64,000 nucleotides of DNA, taken from NCBI GenBank assembly GCA_002943765.1, contig PQWQ01000019.1, forward strand, positions 620,001 to 684,000, in the 5' to 3' direction. The notes under the pieces are model-generated. The model searched no databases. It saw nothing but the letters and a program-made list of their open reading frames with translations, and was not told where the DNA came from. This document shows, in pieces, positions 45,151 through 57,553 of this stretch; positions within the stretch are counted from its first letter, which is position 1; each line of letters opens with the position of its first letter. A program made the translations under genes and the position numbers. This DNA comes from Psoroptes ovis (lineage: Eukaryota > Arthropoda > Arachnida > Sarcoptiformes > Psoroptidae).

Positions 45151-45380
45151 GTATATATCAAGAGAAAATTTTAATAATTTTTGAAAGAGAAAAGTCTTTT
45201 TATTCAAATGAATTGTCTTTATAATAAAAAAAAATGAATGAATTAATTGAACCAAATCAAACAAACAAAAAAAAAAATATTAAAAATAATAAAATCTTAT
45301 TTGATCCGTGAAATCAAATGAAACAAAATTTCCAATGAATGAATGAATGAATCGAAAACAATTGTCCAATTTTTATTTAT

Positions 45381-45461
45381 TAGGTTGTCCGAAAAGTTTT
45401 TGCAGAGGTTATATCGTAGAAAATCATTAGAAAATTGGCAAAAACTTATCGGACAACCGAA
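45381..45461. mobile_element. Family-1 element, type c
   Basis: AAGTTTTTGCAGAGGTTATATCG left, TTGGCAAAAACTTATCGG right. Confidence 0.8.
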
Positions 45462-45936
45462 TAATATTTTATTCATATTCGAATACCATTTGACCATTTC
45501 CATTTAAAATGGATTCGATGTGCCCAGTTCGATTAGGCCATGGTCCCAATAATTTCTGAGGAATTTTTCTTGAAGATTTCAAGGATTTTGGTTTTCTTAA
45601 AAGGATTGATTCGAATCGGGCCATTCGTAAACATTTTTATCGAATTAATTTGCCCCAAATAACCAGCTAAGTGTATCGGAGCATTGACCAATGACCAATG
45701 GTCATGTGATTTTCAATTTTCTTAGGTCATATCTTTGACAATTGATTAAAAATTTTATTAAAATACTAAAAATAGCACTTGAAAAAAGGTGATTTCAAAG
45801 GTGACCTATAGTCCTTTCAACAAAGATTCAAATGATGATTAGATGATGAGAATTAGTTACAATTTATGAGAATTTATTTTAAAACTTATAGCCTTTACAA
45901 CTTAAGATATTTTACTCAGCATTTTTCAAAGGGTTT

Positions 45937-48286
45937 TCAAACTGATGATCGCCGATTATAATTCGAGTATAGACCCCATGATTGAGGCCATATGGAAAAT
46001 CGGCGATTTGATGAATTTGTACCGGAATTTCGACTAAATGATTGAAATTCTTTTAATAATTTTTGTAAGGTAAGACGTTCAGAGGATCCATTCGATGATG
46101 ATTGAAGACGTTTAGGTAAAACACTGGTACTAATACTACTACTACGGCGACCCCCAAAACCAAAGGTTGGGCCACCACCACCACCACCTTGATTCCAGCT
46201 ATTCCAGAAACGATTAAAATTTGTAAGGGCACCATTCAAAGGTCTCAAAGTGGATGATGATGATGATGACAATGATAATGTATTGGATTGGTCGGATGGC
46301 CAAAACGATGGATTAGTTACAAATGATGAATCCTTTTAATACAAGGGGAAAAAACAAATTTTTTTATTCACGTCTTAAAGTATTGGTCAGATAATTGCGC
46401 AATAATGGACAAGTATTAGCGGCAATATGACAAGATTACAATGAACAATTGATGTTAATGGTAATGATGACCTTTGGCTGTTGGATGCTACAGAGGTCAA
46501 TTGATGATGGTGGTTAGTCGGGTTATTCAAGGTTCGATTATTATCGAATGATTCGATATTGGTCATTTTTGGATTAGTCAGTGATAATTTCGAAGACTAT
46601 ACTGATTTATCATTCATTCATTTTCATTTTTTTCAAATATTGATTAGTTGATTAGTGATTAGTGATCAGGTTAATTAATTAGTCAAATATTTGGTCAAAA
46701 TGTAATCAATTTGATTGCCATACCTGTTGTCCGAATGAGGGTGATGTCGATGGCGTTAATTCTAAATTCAAATATGTAATTTGTCTACCAATGACTTGAA
46801 AGGGTTTTTCCACAGGGTGATATCCGGCTGCTTTCACTTGCAGAACATAATGACCAGGTAACAGTATACGCCAATATTCACCATGTTTCGTTGTTTTGAA
46901 TGACACATCACGACCTTTGATTTTCAATTGAGCATTCGAAATCGGTGCACCATTCATTGAATCCGTTATGATTCCACGTACACCACGATGTACTTCATTC
47001 AAATAACTGATTAAAGCCATTTTATTTTGACGCCAAAATTCTGGCAATTGTTGATGTGGTGGATATTTACAACATGATAATTCTAAGGTTATTTCCATAC
47101 ATGATCCATAGACATAATTATAGTCTTGCATGCCACCTGGTGTCAGATTGAGAAAATTATTATCAAAAATGCAGTAGTAACCCACAGTAATTTACCTGAA
47201 AATGGATACCACTTGGCACCGTTAGTGGTACCATTCGGGAATGATTCCATCATTGCATCGGGACATGGTTTACCTTTATGCATTGTTGCATGATTAAATG
47301 AATAAACTTCGGCCAAATGTTTGAATACATCATGATCAGGGGTCAGCGATGGTTCATATGATAGCTTCCAACGTGATAACACTGAATTAATTTCAAAAAT
47401 AAGTCAGATTGAATTTGACCAAAAAAAATTTCCAAAATAATTACTATTAACAGGTGTATTATCATATGGATAGCTAGCGACCAATGCACCACCATGAAGA
47501 TTAGCTGATAGTACAAATGGTATCGAATCAATCCATCGACGAATAGCCGTAACTTCTTCTTGTTCTTTTCCATTACGCAACGAAAACTTATCAGGGAAAT
47601 TACGATTCAAATCAATACCACGAACATTAAAGCGGCCATTACCACCTATACATTGACCTTCTTGTGATGCCTCGAAACCATCCGGATTCATTGATGGCAT
47701 CAAATGAATACGTGTATTGTCGATCAATGCTTTGATGTATGGATCACTATCATAATTTGCAAGTAAATATTCCATTAAATGTAACAGTAATTCACGGCCA
47801 ACAGCCTGTTAATTCGAATAAATACACATGGATTAAATCAATGAAAATTCTTAGACTTTTAATGAACCCATTACCTCATTACCATGCATATTGGCCACAT
47901 ATTTAACATTTGGCTTCAATAACACGTGCTCATTTGGATTCTTCGTTATCAACAATACCCATAAATCACGACCTTACAATTCAATTAATAACTTAAATTA
48001 ATCAAATTTTCAAAAATGATAAACCACCTTACATACCTTGTACCGATTTACCAACACTATATAATTTACATAAATCTGGATATGTTTGTGAAAATGTACG
48101 CATAATTGTTTCCATTGATTCATGATTATGATAATTGAAATCAACGAAATTTTGTAAATATGATGATGAGGAAGGGTCAGATGTAGATGGGAAAATAAAT
48201 TGACCACGTACCAAACGTATGGCAATCAGGTACAGGAGCACAAATGATGTACAAAATGACCACATTATAATACAGGAAAATTTCAT
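45937..48286 (-). CDS. M14B metallocarboxypeptidase (CPE/CPN/CPM-like), secreted
   Basis: Six exons: 48286-48037, 47972-47875, 47805-47445, 47381-47196, 47136-46724 and 46332-45937, giving about 567 residues with all phases consistent. The signal peptide is MKFSCIIMWSFCTSFVLLYL. The catalytic domain has the zinc ligands in NMHGNE (exon 2) and SANLHGG (exon 3), the substrate-binding block DLNRNFPD, HLMPSMNPDGFE, and the catalytic Glu in ITLELSCCKYP (exon 5). A transthyretin-like domain follows (GVRGIITDSMNGAPISNAQLKI…). All key residues are present, so it should be active. Family members remove C-terminal Lys/Arg from peptides after prohormone cleavage or outside the cell. The last exon adds a 131-residue Ser/Gly/Arg-rich tail with a Gly run that is unusual for the family. 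A TATA-like TATAATATAT lies ~50 bp upstream. Confidence 0.92.
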
Positions 48287-51196
48287 GATTTAATGAAAAT
48301 TGATGAGCCCAAGTGATACGTCTAAGTGATATATTATACACTGAAAGCTGTATGATATTTCAAGTACACAAACAAATGTTTGTTGATTTCGTTTGATGTT
48401 TAGTTTGTTTGATTGATTTAAATTAATTAATTTTGAAATGGTTTGATCGAATGAACATGAATCAATCAATCAATCAAATTTGTTCAAGTGCATAAATATA
48501 TATGCGCAAATGTTTATCATTTGAATTTGTTCAAATTGAATTTCAATGAGAAATTTTTTGATTCAAAACATTTGAAATGAAATACTGGAAAAAACTGGAC
48601 ACATATTTTTGCAATTGCAAAAATATTTAACGGTGTTTAAGAGCATTGAATTTGAAAAAATAATAAGGCCTACACCTCTACCTACACTGCAGTTGTTTAT
48701 TGAATTGAGCAAATGTAGAGCAAATAAAAACCAGAAATTTTCATAAGGTTGGCAACTGTCCCGTTTTTGAAAAAAAAAGAGAATAACGTTGAATTCAATT
48801 GAAAAATGTTTGACCGAAATGTTTTTTCGGTTTAATCACTGACCCTTGAAAGAAGAGAGGTTGGAATGAGAACAGATTATTCACACCACAGCACAGAGAT
48901 GATGCTTTGTGGATGGATGATGGTTTGTCGTGGTTTGATTATGAATAGAGACACGAACATTCGAAAAATTTTCAAGTTTTTTCCATAGTTATAACCTTGC
49001 TGATCGATGTTGGTTTGCTTAATCGTTGTTTTCAAAGGGTTAATCACATCGAATTTTCACAATTTTCAATGTTATACACTGTGTATGTATTGTGGGTTGG
49101 ATTTTGGGTTTTTCTATTTTCTCAAAAAATCTAAGAGGTTTAAAGGTGTTTGAAATGATGAAAAATTTTGAAGGTTTTTTCTTTCAGATGTTCTTATTCA
49201 ATCAGATTGATTTAGCTGAAAGATGCTGGCGATGCAAAATTGAAAAAACAAAAATTTGAAATTTGATTTCTGCTACTGAATCAAATTCACATGCATACAA
49301 ACAAATCAAATGATTCAAAATAGAATTTCCATTGAAATATTTTTAATTTTTGTTTTATCCGTATTGATTCCAATTCAAAACAAATTAAAATCAAATTTGA
49401 GAATGATAAGGAGAGAATATTTTTGAATCAAAAATTTTTAAAAACATAAAAAATTTCAATGAAATTTTATTGGAAATTTGAAACACGTGGAAAACACATT
49501 AGTGAAAATTAATGGATTCAAATGAATAATTAAATTGAATTTATTTATCATTTAAAAATGATAATTTTGAACATATTCGAATTTATATCATCGTAAGAAT
49601 CATCTTTAAGATTTTAGCATTGAATATTTCAGCAAATAAAAATATTAAGGTGATTTGATTGATTGATTAATTAATAAATTCATTTGAATATTTTCATAGA
49701 AATTACATTGAAAAAAAATGTTTTTCGTAAGCAATCGATGTGTTCAAACGCTGGACAATGGACGAAATGCACACAAAAAAAATTAACCAGTTAACCATTG
49801 AAAAACCAGCAAATTTTGTTTCACAAACAGCAAATTGACTTTTACAAAGTGAAAAAACGTATTTAAGAATGTTAGAAAACAGGATTTGAATTCATTGAAT
49901 TGAATTGAATGAATGGAAAAGCATTCAATTCAAATATATTAAAACACATGGAAATAATGGTAATGTGTTGTGTGTGTTATGAATGGATGAACGGAAATTT
50001 CAAATAGCCATCATCGATTGACATAAAACATTTTATAATTAATTAGTTTTGCTTTGTAAGTGCATTGTTTTTCATTGTGTTTTTCAGTGTTAATAATACA
50101 TAATTGATTTTATTACATACAATCAATGAATGAATGAATGGCAAAAAAAACAAATTTTCAAGTTGAGTTCTATTTGAATTTCGAATGTAAATTCATCAAA
50201 ACATTCATTAATACTAATGTGATTTAATTATTATTATGATGTATTAGATTGTCCGTAATGTTTTGGCCGATTTTCATGAACAACTATATTGTGATTAAGC
50301 CGAATGAACTTTTCGGACAGCCTAAGATATTATGATGTATTAAATTGATTAATGATATTTATCAATAATCATTTTCATTTTCATATATTCATTTCTGATA
50401 ATTGTTATTTGATGATGATGATAATCATCATTATTATAATTATTGCTGAATACATGAAAAAAATGAATATATTGCTATTGCTAATGATAATCAAACTGTG
50501 GTATAATGATTTGAAATGTTTTTGTTGTTGTTATTGTGTGTGAATTGAAAATTAATCAACAAAATACATTATTTTCACAAAGGAAATTCATACATTTGTA
50601 TTGCTACAAAATGAATTTTGAATGCGTATTCATTCATACAAATACACATTCATATGAATGTATGGGATTTCAAACAATTCATCGAATATATAAATATCGA
50701 GGATTTTTCAATTTTTAAATTTCATCCTATTCGATTCAATATGGATTCGCAATCAAATTAAATCAATGTATCAAATCAAACAAACACCTGAAAATTGATT
50801 TAACCCAAAACATTGAAATATAAGCTGAAATTAATATAGTTTCGTGGTAAATTATGGAATAAGTGTTGCAAAACTTTATAAAAGTTACTGACATTGAAAT
50901 TTATTTTGAAATTTTTGGACAAGGACAAAATGATACAATTTGAAAATATGAGAAAAACAGTGATTTTATGAGGTATTAACCTTCAAAGTTTTGAGAAGAA
51001 ATTCAAAATTCAAATATATAGTTTGCATTGAAACAACATTGATCGATCGAAATCCTGAAGATATGTGTGTGATCTGGACATGTGATTATGATACAAATGT
51101 GACTTATGAATGATGTGGATTAATGTGATGGGCGAATATCTGATTGATTGATTGGCCATGAAATCAAGTCGTTTTGAATTTCAATAGCACATCGAC
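48287..51196. other. 2.9 kb gene-free stretch
   Basis: AT-rich with one family-1 element (50245). It starts with the likely promoter of the carboxypeptidase gene. No exon, RNA gene or other repeat is recognised. Confidence 0.5.
50245..50324 (-). mobile_element. Family-1 element, type a
   Basis: The left end is GATTGTCCGTAATG. The copy is flanked by a 14-bp direct repeat, ATTATGATGTATTA. Confidence 0.85.
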
Positions 51197-51682
51197 TCAA
51201 TCATAGCCTTCTGTACGTTCACGAATAGCTTCCTACAAGTGATAATTAGGGGAATAATCGAATTTGTTTATATCAATTTAAATCATGGCATAATATGACT
51301 TACACGAAATCGTTCTTCCAACAATGACATTTCACTAATTAAATCTTTAATTGCATTCATCAGCGCTTCTTGCGGTGTATAATCAGGTGTTGTTTGTATT
51401 CGTAGAATGAATTCATATTGTAATGGATGTGGTACTTTATAACCAGCGAATATTACTTTTGGATCTTTAAGTAATTGCATACGTATCAAATTACCAAGGG
51501 TATGATCTTCTTTGAATACGGTGAATAAACATGCATTCGGTACTTTGGTATCTTTTTCAATTGTTACTCTATTCAGATCCAAATTGAATTAAATTAAATT
51601 TGATTCGAATTCAAAGCACTGATACTCACTTTTTCTCGCCTGAAAATAGCAAAAATGATTCGAATGATGGTGGTGCATTCAT
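51197..51682 (-). CDS. POLR2J: RNA polymerase II subunit RPB11
   Basis: Three exons, 51682-51630, 51568-51304 and 51232-51197, with two short introns (61 and 71 bp), give 117 residues, the same length as human RPB11. The N-terminus MNAPPSFESFLLFSGEKK, the block DTKVPNACLFTVFKEDHTLGN and the segment FAGYKVPHPLQYEFILR are near-identical to the family. The C-terminal helix SEMSLLEERFREAIRERTEG completes the RPB3/RPB11 heterodimer interface. RPB11 pairs with RPB3 to form the assembly platform of Pol II, equivalent to a bacterial alpha subunit. The last exon codes for only 11 residues. The motif GCCAATAGATGGCG lies ~140 bp upstream of the start codon. Confidence 0.96.
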
Positions 51683-51823
51683 TGTTTATTTGATCGAAAT
51701 TAATTCGTTTTAATTCAATTCGAGATTCGAGTCTTGATCAATCAAAAAATTAATTTAGAAAAACACATGATCGAATGGTCCATTAATAAACAACGTTTCA
51801 AAATAAATTTAGTTTTGATTTAA

Positions 51824-51837
51824 GCCAATAGATGGCG
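51824..51837 (+). promoter_or_regulatory. GCCAATAGATGGCG motif upstream of RPB11
   Basis: Identical, in reverse orientation, to 40663-40676. It shares AGATGGC with 12416 and 17737. Confidence 0.4.
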
Positions 51838-52122
51838 ACATGTTCGAATTTCAAATTTTTTCATTTGAAAACAAAATTGGCGCTAAAAACTTTGGAAATA
51901 AAATTCCACTGTCATTTGTCAAATGCATTTGCAAGATTTGTACATGTTTACTAAGTTGAAATATAAATATACAATTGACAATAAAGAGTGAAAATAAATA
52001 AAATTATTTTCACATTAATTTTGACAATTGACACATGTCAAATAATCAAATAATGTTTGCATTTTGCCGGAAACAATTTTCACACAGCCCAAAAGAATAC
52101 TGGAAAAAATTTTTCAAATATT

Positions 52123-52202
52123 TAAGTTGTCCGAAAAGTTTTTGCCAATTTTTCAATGGATTTTCTACGATATAACCAGCAAAAAACTTTCCGGACGAGC
52201 TA
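52123..52202. mobile_element. Family-1 element, type c
   Basis: Right end CTTTCCGGACGAGCTA is diverged; left TAAGTTGTCCGAAAAG. Confidence 0.7.
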
Positions 52203-52511
52203 AATATTTAAAAAAATACAAAAGTTCAAATTTTCAAATATATATTTGTGTTCCTTCCATTTTTGAACGAATGTTCAATGCAGGAAACGCATTGAATTTC
52301 AATTGAATTCAAATGAATCGGATGAATCATTGGGCCAAAAATTTCAAGGAGTCAAAGCTTATCAAGAAAGCTGGGAAGCAATTGGGGCAATTGATTTAAT
52401 GAGGGGGCAATAAAAATTTTTGCAACTTTTATAACGGCCAAAATTGCTACAATATCAATTTATTGCTAAAATTTATGGCTCACAAAAATGAAAATGAAAA
52501 CAATATTATAT

Positions 52512-52592
52512 TAGATTGTCCGGAAAGTTCTGACCTATTTCCATGGACAACTCTATCGTTGATTAAGCGGAATGAACTTTTCGGACAACCTA
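52512..52592 (-). mobile_element. Family-1 element, type a
   Basis: TAGATTGTCCGGAAAG left, CTTTTCGGACAACCTA right. Confidence 0.85.
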
Positions 52593-53066
52593 AATAAATA
52601 AACGTAATCATAAAATTATTATTATTATTGTCATCTTATTACAAATTATGACCAATTCACTGTGTGTTCATTCGAAGCTCCTCAAGGATTTTAATTAAAT
52701 TTTTGTTATTTTTGTACCGAGCCAATTGAAAGCCATTGCTACAAAATTTGTAGCAAAATTTTATGTGGATTTCGATACTGTAACCAAATGATATCAATGA
52801 AATTGAAAATTCAAATGGATTCTTGCTGAAATATCTGTCAAATTTGAGGGAAAATAAAATTTCAAAAAAATAAATTTGAATTTGCCAAATGGATCGAGAC
52901 AAGCCTGGGTCCCCTTAACAAAACACGGCCCATATGGATTCGATTGACATTTGAAATAGTCATTTTTGAAATTCAAATTGTCATTTTCATGATGACAATT
53001 TTATGAATAAATCGATTCATTGGCTTTTTTGCCAAATTTATTGATTGATATATTCGACTTGTATAT

Positions 53067-53148
53067 TAGATTGTCCGAAAAGTTCTGACCGATTTTTATG
53101 TGAGCAACTGTATCGGATTAAGTGGAACGGAACTTTTCGGACAACCTA
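53067..53148 (-). mobile_element. Family-1 element, type a
   Basis: The right arm reads AAGTGGAACGGAACTTTTCGG, with two extra bases. Confidence 0.85.
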
Positions 53149-53310
53149 ATACATATTTGGCTTGAAAAAATAATCGTATTTTTGACTTGAAAATTTTCTC
53201 AATCGAAAACACATAGACATTATTATTATTGCTGCTGCTGCTGTTGTTGTCATTGTTCATTTATAATTGAATTTTTGGTGTAATTGCTGGTGAAAAATAT
53301 TGAAAATATA

Positions 53311-53473
53311 CAGGGTTTTCAAGTTTTAATTCGTAGATTTAAAATTAATTTTCGTACTTTTCAAGTTGATTTTCGTAGTTTTCAATGCAATTTTAAACAG
53401 TAAAATTACGAAATTCAATTTTAAAACTACGAAAATCAACTTTAAAACCTCGAATTAAAACTTGAAAACCCTG
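53311..53473. mobile_element. Family-2 palindromic miniature element, copy 3 (best preserved)
   Basis: TA|CAGGGTTTTCAAGTTTTAA at the left is mirrored by TTAAAACTTGAAAACCCTG|TA at the right. The arms contain ~21-bp sub-repeats of the form TTTTCAAGTTGATTTTCGTAG. Length is 163 bp. Confidence 0.85.
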
Positions 53474-53823
53474 TAATAATCGCAGCAGCAGCAAAGATAA
53501 TAATATATTTGGCATGGAATATTGGGTATTTTTGTTGAAAATTTTTGAACAAAAAAAAAAAAAAAATGAAATTAAATGCAGGAAAACTATTTGAATTTCA
53601 TTGTTTTCTCTCAGAGATCATACATTGAATTAATTTGTTCGATACACACATTGAAACAGAGAAAGCAAAAATGGCTTCACATTGAATCTTTGGAGCCACA
53701 TTAATTCATTGTAGTAAAAAAGTATAATTTGAGAGCCCCGAAAATTCATAAATTGTAACGATTTAATGACTGGTAATTTATGAAAAATAAAAAGTGAAAT
53801 AAAATAAAATAAATGATGTATAT

Positions 53824-53901
53824 TAGGCTGTCCCATAAGTTCTTGCCGTTTTTCGAATGAAAAAAAATCGAAAAAAACGGCAAGAACTTATGGGACAACC
53901 G
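53824..53901. mobile_element. Family-1 element, type b
   Basis: GGCTGTCCCATAAGTTCTTG left, perfect complement at the right except GACAACC. Confidence 0.9.
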
Positions 53902-53915
53902 AATACAAATATATT

Positions 53916-53995
53916 TACGTTGTCCGAAAAGTTTTGGCCGATTTTCATGCGGGCAACTCTATTCGATTAAGCCGAATGAACTTTTGGACAGCCTA
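53916..53995 (-). mobile_element. Family-1 element, type a
   Basis: It starts only ~15 bp after the type b copy. The right end CTTTTGGACAGCC has lost a base. Confidence 0.8.
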
Positions 53996-54464
53996 ATATA
54001 TAGATATTAAGATTGTCGCATGTCATTAGCGAAGAAGCAAAAAAAGAAAAAGGTTTTAAAGGTTTCAATTTTCTTTGCGAAAATGAAAAAATTCTCTCAG
54101 ACACATTTCTTTACGACGAAAAGAAATTTTTCTTAAAAAAAATTAAACGAAAATCGTCATTAAGAAATGGAAATGTAATTTCCATTTGATAATTTCATTG
54201 TCGAGCAAAAGCAAAGTAAAAATTATGGCTTTCACGTAAAACACATTAACAGCATCATCATTATTAATGTTGCTGTTGAAATGAAAACAGACCTTTCATT
54301 TTGAAAAGGTATAGACTTGAAAAAAAATTGTCCAAAAAACATAGAATACAACAATACAAACACATAGACAAACAATCCAATTATTAAAATTAATAGCGAA
54401 ATATTAATTCATGAAAAAATGTATCATATCTATTTATTTGAAGTAAATAATCAATAATTATATT

Positions 54465-54546
54465 TGAGGTTGTCCGTAAAGTTCATTCCGCTTAATCACA
54501 ATAGAATTGCTCATGAAAATTTGGCCAAAACTTTTCGGACAACCTA
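54465..54546 (+). mobile_element. Family-1 element, type a
   Basis: The left end is GAGGTTGTCCGTAAAG; the right end is intact. Confidence 0.85.
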
Positions 54547-54876
54547 ATATATATTGTTTTCTACTAAGTTTAACAGAATTAATTTCATATGAAAAATACA
54601 CACATATATAATTACATCTTATGTTTGTTGCATGTGTATGTATTTGGCACAATTTAATTCATATGAATTTAGTTGGAAACAATTTAATAGAGGAACAAAC
54701 AAACAAAAAAAACATTTTACCAGAAAATTTTTTTTTTCGTCCATTCAATAAATGAGAAAATTTATACACATAAACAACAACAACAACAATAAAATGATGA
54801 TGATTTTTCATGTTAAGTTTGCTGCTTTTAGTTTTCAACCATTGAACAATGATACAGTAGCAAAAAAAAAATATAT

Positions 54877-54960
54877 TAGAAGGTTGTCCGAAAAGTTCAT
54901 TCGGCTTAATCGAATATTATCGGCTGGATGAAAATCGGCCAAAACTTTTCGGACAGCCTA
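54877..54960 (+). mobile_element. Family-1 element, type a
   Basis: The core has ATATTATCGGCTGG in place of the GATAGAGTTGC stretch; the left flank is TTAGAAGG. Confidence 0.8.
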
Positions 54961-55213
54961 ATATTAAATTTTCTTTTATTTTAATGAACTTGTTCATTAT
55001 TATGGTGAAAAATCGTCAGAAAAAAATCAAGAATTGAATCGAGACTATTGTTCGGGTTTCAATTGATAAAATTGAAATTGAATTTTTATAAGGTCCATAA
55101 TCTTAGGGTCTATAATCTTTTTGATCCATAGTTGAATTGTGATTGATTGGATTTCGTTGTTTTTATTGTTGTTTATTTGTCAATTTGTTAGATGCTGCAA
55201 CCATTTTTTATAT

Positions 55214-55294
55214 TAGATTGTCCGGAAAGTTTTGGCTGATTTTCATCCAACAACTCTATTGTGATTAAGCCGAATGAACTTTTCGGACAGCCTA
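55214..55294 (-). mobile_element. Family-1 element, type a
   Basis: TAGATTGTCCGGAAAG left, GGACAGCCTA right. Confidence 0.85.
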
Positions 55295-55692
55295 ATACAT
55301 TTTCAAAATCAATTTCAAAATTTTCAAGTGAATAATGGATTTTTTTCGGTTTGGGTGAATTCTGGTTGTCAGTCTCGTTTCAAATATCTATGATATATTT
55401 GATCTAATTTATTACAAAACTCTCTCTCTCAGTCTCACAGACTAGACTAAGACCAAACTAGAGGCTAAGACCCTAAGAAAATTGTATTTGATTTGACATA
55501 TAACAGTACTTTTCGAAATTATTAGTAAAAACTTTGATAAATCTGTGAATACCACAATTCAATCAATAAAAAATCTAAAATATATTCGATAGGGTATCGA
55601 CCTTTTACTTTTTTTCATCATCGATGTATTTATTCGTCGGTAGAAAATGAAAAAAATTCAAGAATCCTTCACCATATGTGAATTATATATTT

Positions 55693-55774
55693 TAGGTTGT
55701 CCGAAAAGTTCATTCGGCTTTATCACAATAGAGTTGTTCGTGAAAATTTCCGCCCGAACTTTTCGGACACCCTA
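55693..55774 (+). mobile_element. Family-1 element, type a
   Basis: The right end is GGACACCCTA. Confidence 0.8.
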
Positions 55775-56014
55775 ATCACAATCACACATATTTGATTCAA
55801 TTTGATCATAGTAAAACTTTTTTTTTTCTGATGAATGAATATTTCTCTGTGTGTGGTTATATCTTCTTCAATGATTCACATAAATGATCAAATACATTTT
55901 TCACACTTTTTTTGTTGTTGTTCTTTTGTTTATCGTAATGCCATAATGATAATTCACAGAATTCAATTTATCATTCGATGTAAAAGCACATGTCAAATTC
56001 ACCATTAATATATT

Positions 56015-56094
56015 TAGGTTGTCCGGAAAGTCTTAGCCGATTTTCATGAACAACTCTATTGATAAAGTGGACAAAACTTTTCGGACAACCATTA
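56015..56094 (-). mobile_element. Family-1 element, type a
   Basis: The copy is flanked by a 16-bp direct repeat, ACCATTAATATATTTA; the right half has TGGACAAAAC. Confidence 0.8.
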
Positions 56095-56206
56095 ATATAT
56101 TTACATTTCATTCAATATTAATAATGATATTTATTCGTATTTATTTGAGAGAGATTTGACAATAAAAATGTCATCATCAATAATTATCATTCATTCTCAT
56201 TCTATA

Positions 56207-56290
56207 TTCAAGTTGTCCGAAAAGTTTTGGCCGATTTTCATGTGAGCAACTCTATCGGATCGAGCGGAACGGAACTTTTCGGACAACCAA
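56207..56290 (-). mobile_element. Family-1 element, type a
   Basis: The right arm is GAGCGGAACGGAACTTTTCGG, similar to the copy at 53067. Confidence 0.8.
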
Positions 56291-57301
56291 ATATATTGGC
56301 GATTTTATTTATTTCTAAATTCCAAATGTGATAATAACAATAAATAATCCGTCGAAGGACACACAGAGATAAAATTATTATTATTTTTTTTGTAATAAAA
56401 ATTGTTATCTTAATGTATTGCACATGCGCAGATTTCTAATTAATGAAAATGAAAATTGTTATTGTTGCAATTTCATTTTATATGTTTCTTATAATAATGA
56501 TACACTTTAGAATAATACTTAATATTTTATTGTGCCCAAAATGAATGAATGAATGAATTGGATACAATGACAAAATTGCGTGTAGAAAAACAATAAAAAA
56601 AATAACAGCAATAAATATGAACCCTGTGAATAGGGTCTTAAACAGGGTCTTGTGTAATTGAATTGTCATGAAAATGAAAAATTTCAAATTGAAAAAACAG
56701 AGATGAATTAATGATATATTCCTGGTTCATTGGGACAAATAATTTTTCACAAATAAAGACCTTAAAGATTAATGAACAACGTTGGTACTTGATTGGAATT
56801 TAATTTCAAAATAGTGTTTGTGTAAACTTTTTTCTTCAATTGTTTTCACCGAAAAATTTTGATTCAAATTCAAAACATACATTGAAATCACATTTTATGA
56901 AAAATCAATTTTCAAAATAAATGTTTGACCATTAAGATGCTTGAAAATTTGCCGAGTTTGCGCCGATAAAATTGGAAGAAATTGCCACAAAGCTTAAGCT
57001 TGCGCAGGCTTTCTTTTTGCAAAAGGGCTTTGACCAAAAATTTAAATTGAAAAAATTTATCAGATTTATCAAAAACTGAAATGATCATGTACATGCATGT
57101 AAAATGGATTCATTAATATATTTGTGAATAGTTGATGATGAAGTAAAGATTCTACTTGATTATAAAACAAACAAATATTTCGTTATCATTAAATATCATC
57201 GACCTTTTTGCATTGAAAATTTAATAAATTGAATCGAATCGCCATCATATGAAGGCGTAATTATTGATATGATGATGTTGATGATGGTTGACAATTTCTG
57301 T

Positions 57302-57380
57302 CGAGTTGTCCGGAAAGTTTTGGCCGATTTTTATGTACAACTCCATTTGATTAAGCCGAATGAATTTTTCGGACAACCTA
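57302..57380 (-). mobile_element. Family-1 element, type a
   Basis: Left GAGTTGTCCGGAAAG; right GAATTTTTCGGACAACC. Confidence 0.8.
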
Positions 57381-57475
57381 ATATTTTAATAATCCGTGAT
57401 GATAGATATTTGTTAATTTTCAGTATGGACTTTATCACAAAAAATGTGAATAATCAATTTCATTTATTCATTTGG

Positions 57476-57553
57476 AGGTTGTCCGAAAAGTTTATTCGGC
57501 TTAATCAAATAGAATTGTTCATGGAATGTGGTCAAAACTTTCCGGACAACCTA
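57476..57553 (+). mobile_element. Family-1 element, type a
   Basis: Core GTTCATGGAATGTGGTC is diverged; it lies ~95 bp from the copy at 57302. Confidence 0.8.

Larger units (their letters stand above)
44403..45936. other. Intergenic with three family-1 elements
   Basis: Upstream of the SLC22-type gene is GGCGACACTGGCGGCAC (about 44484-44501), loosely like the AGATGGC motif. The rest is AT-rich. No exon is seen. Confidence 0.5.
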
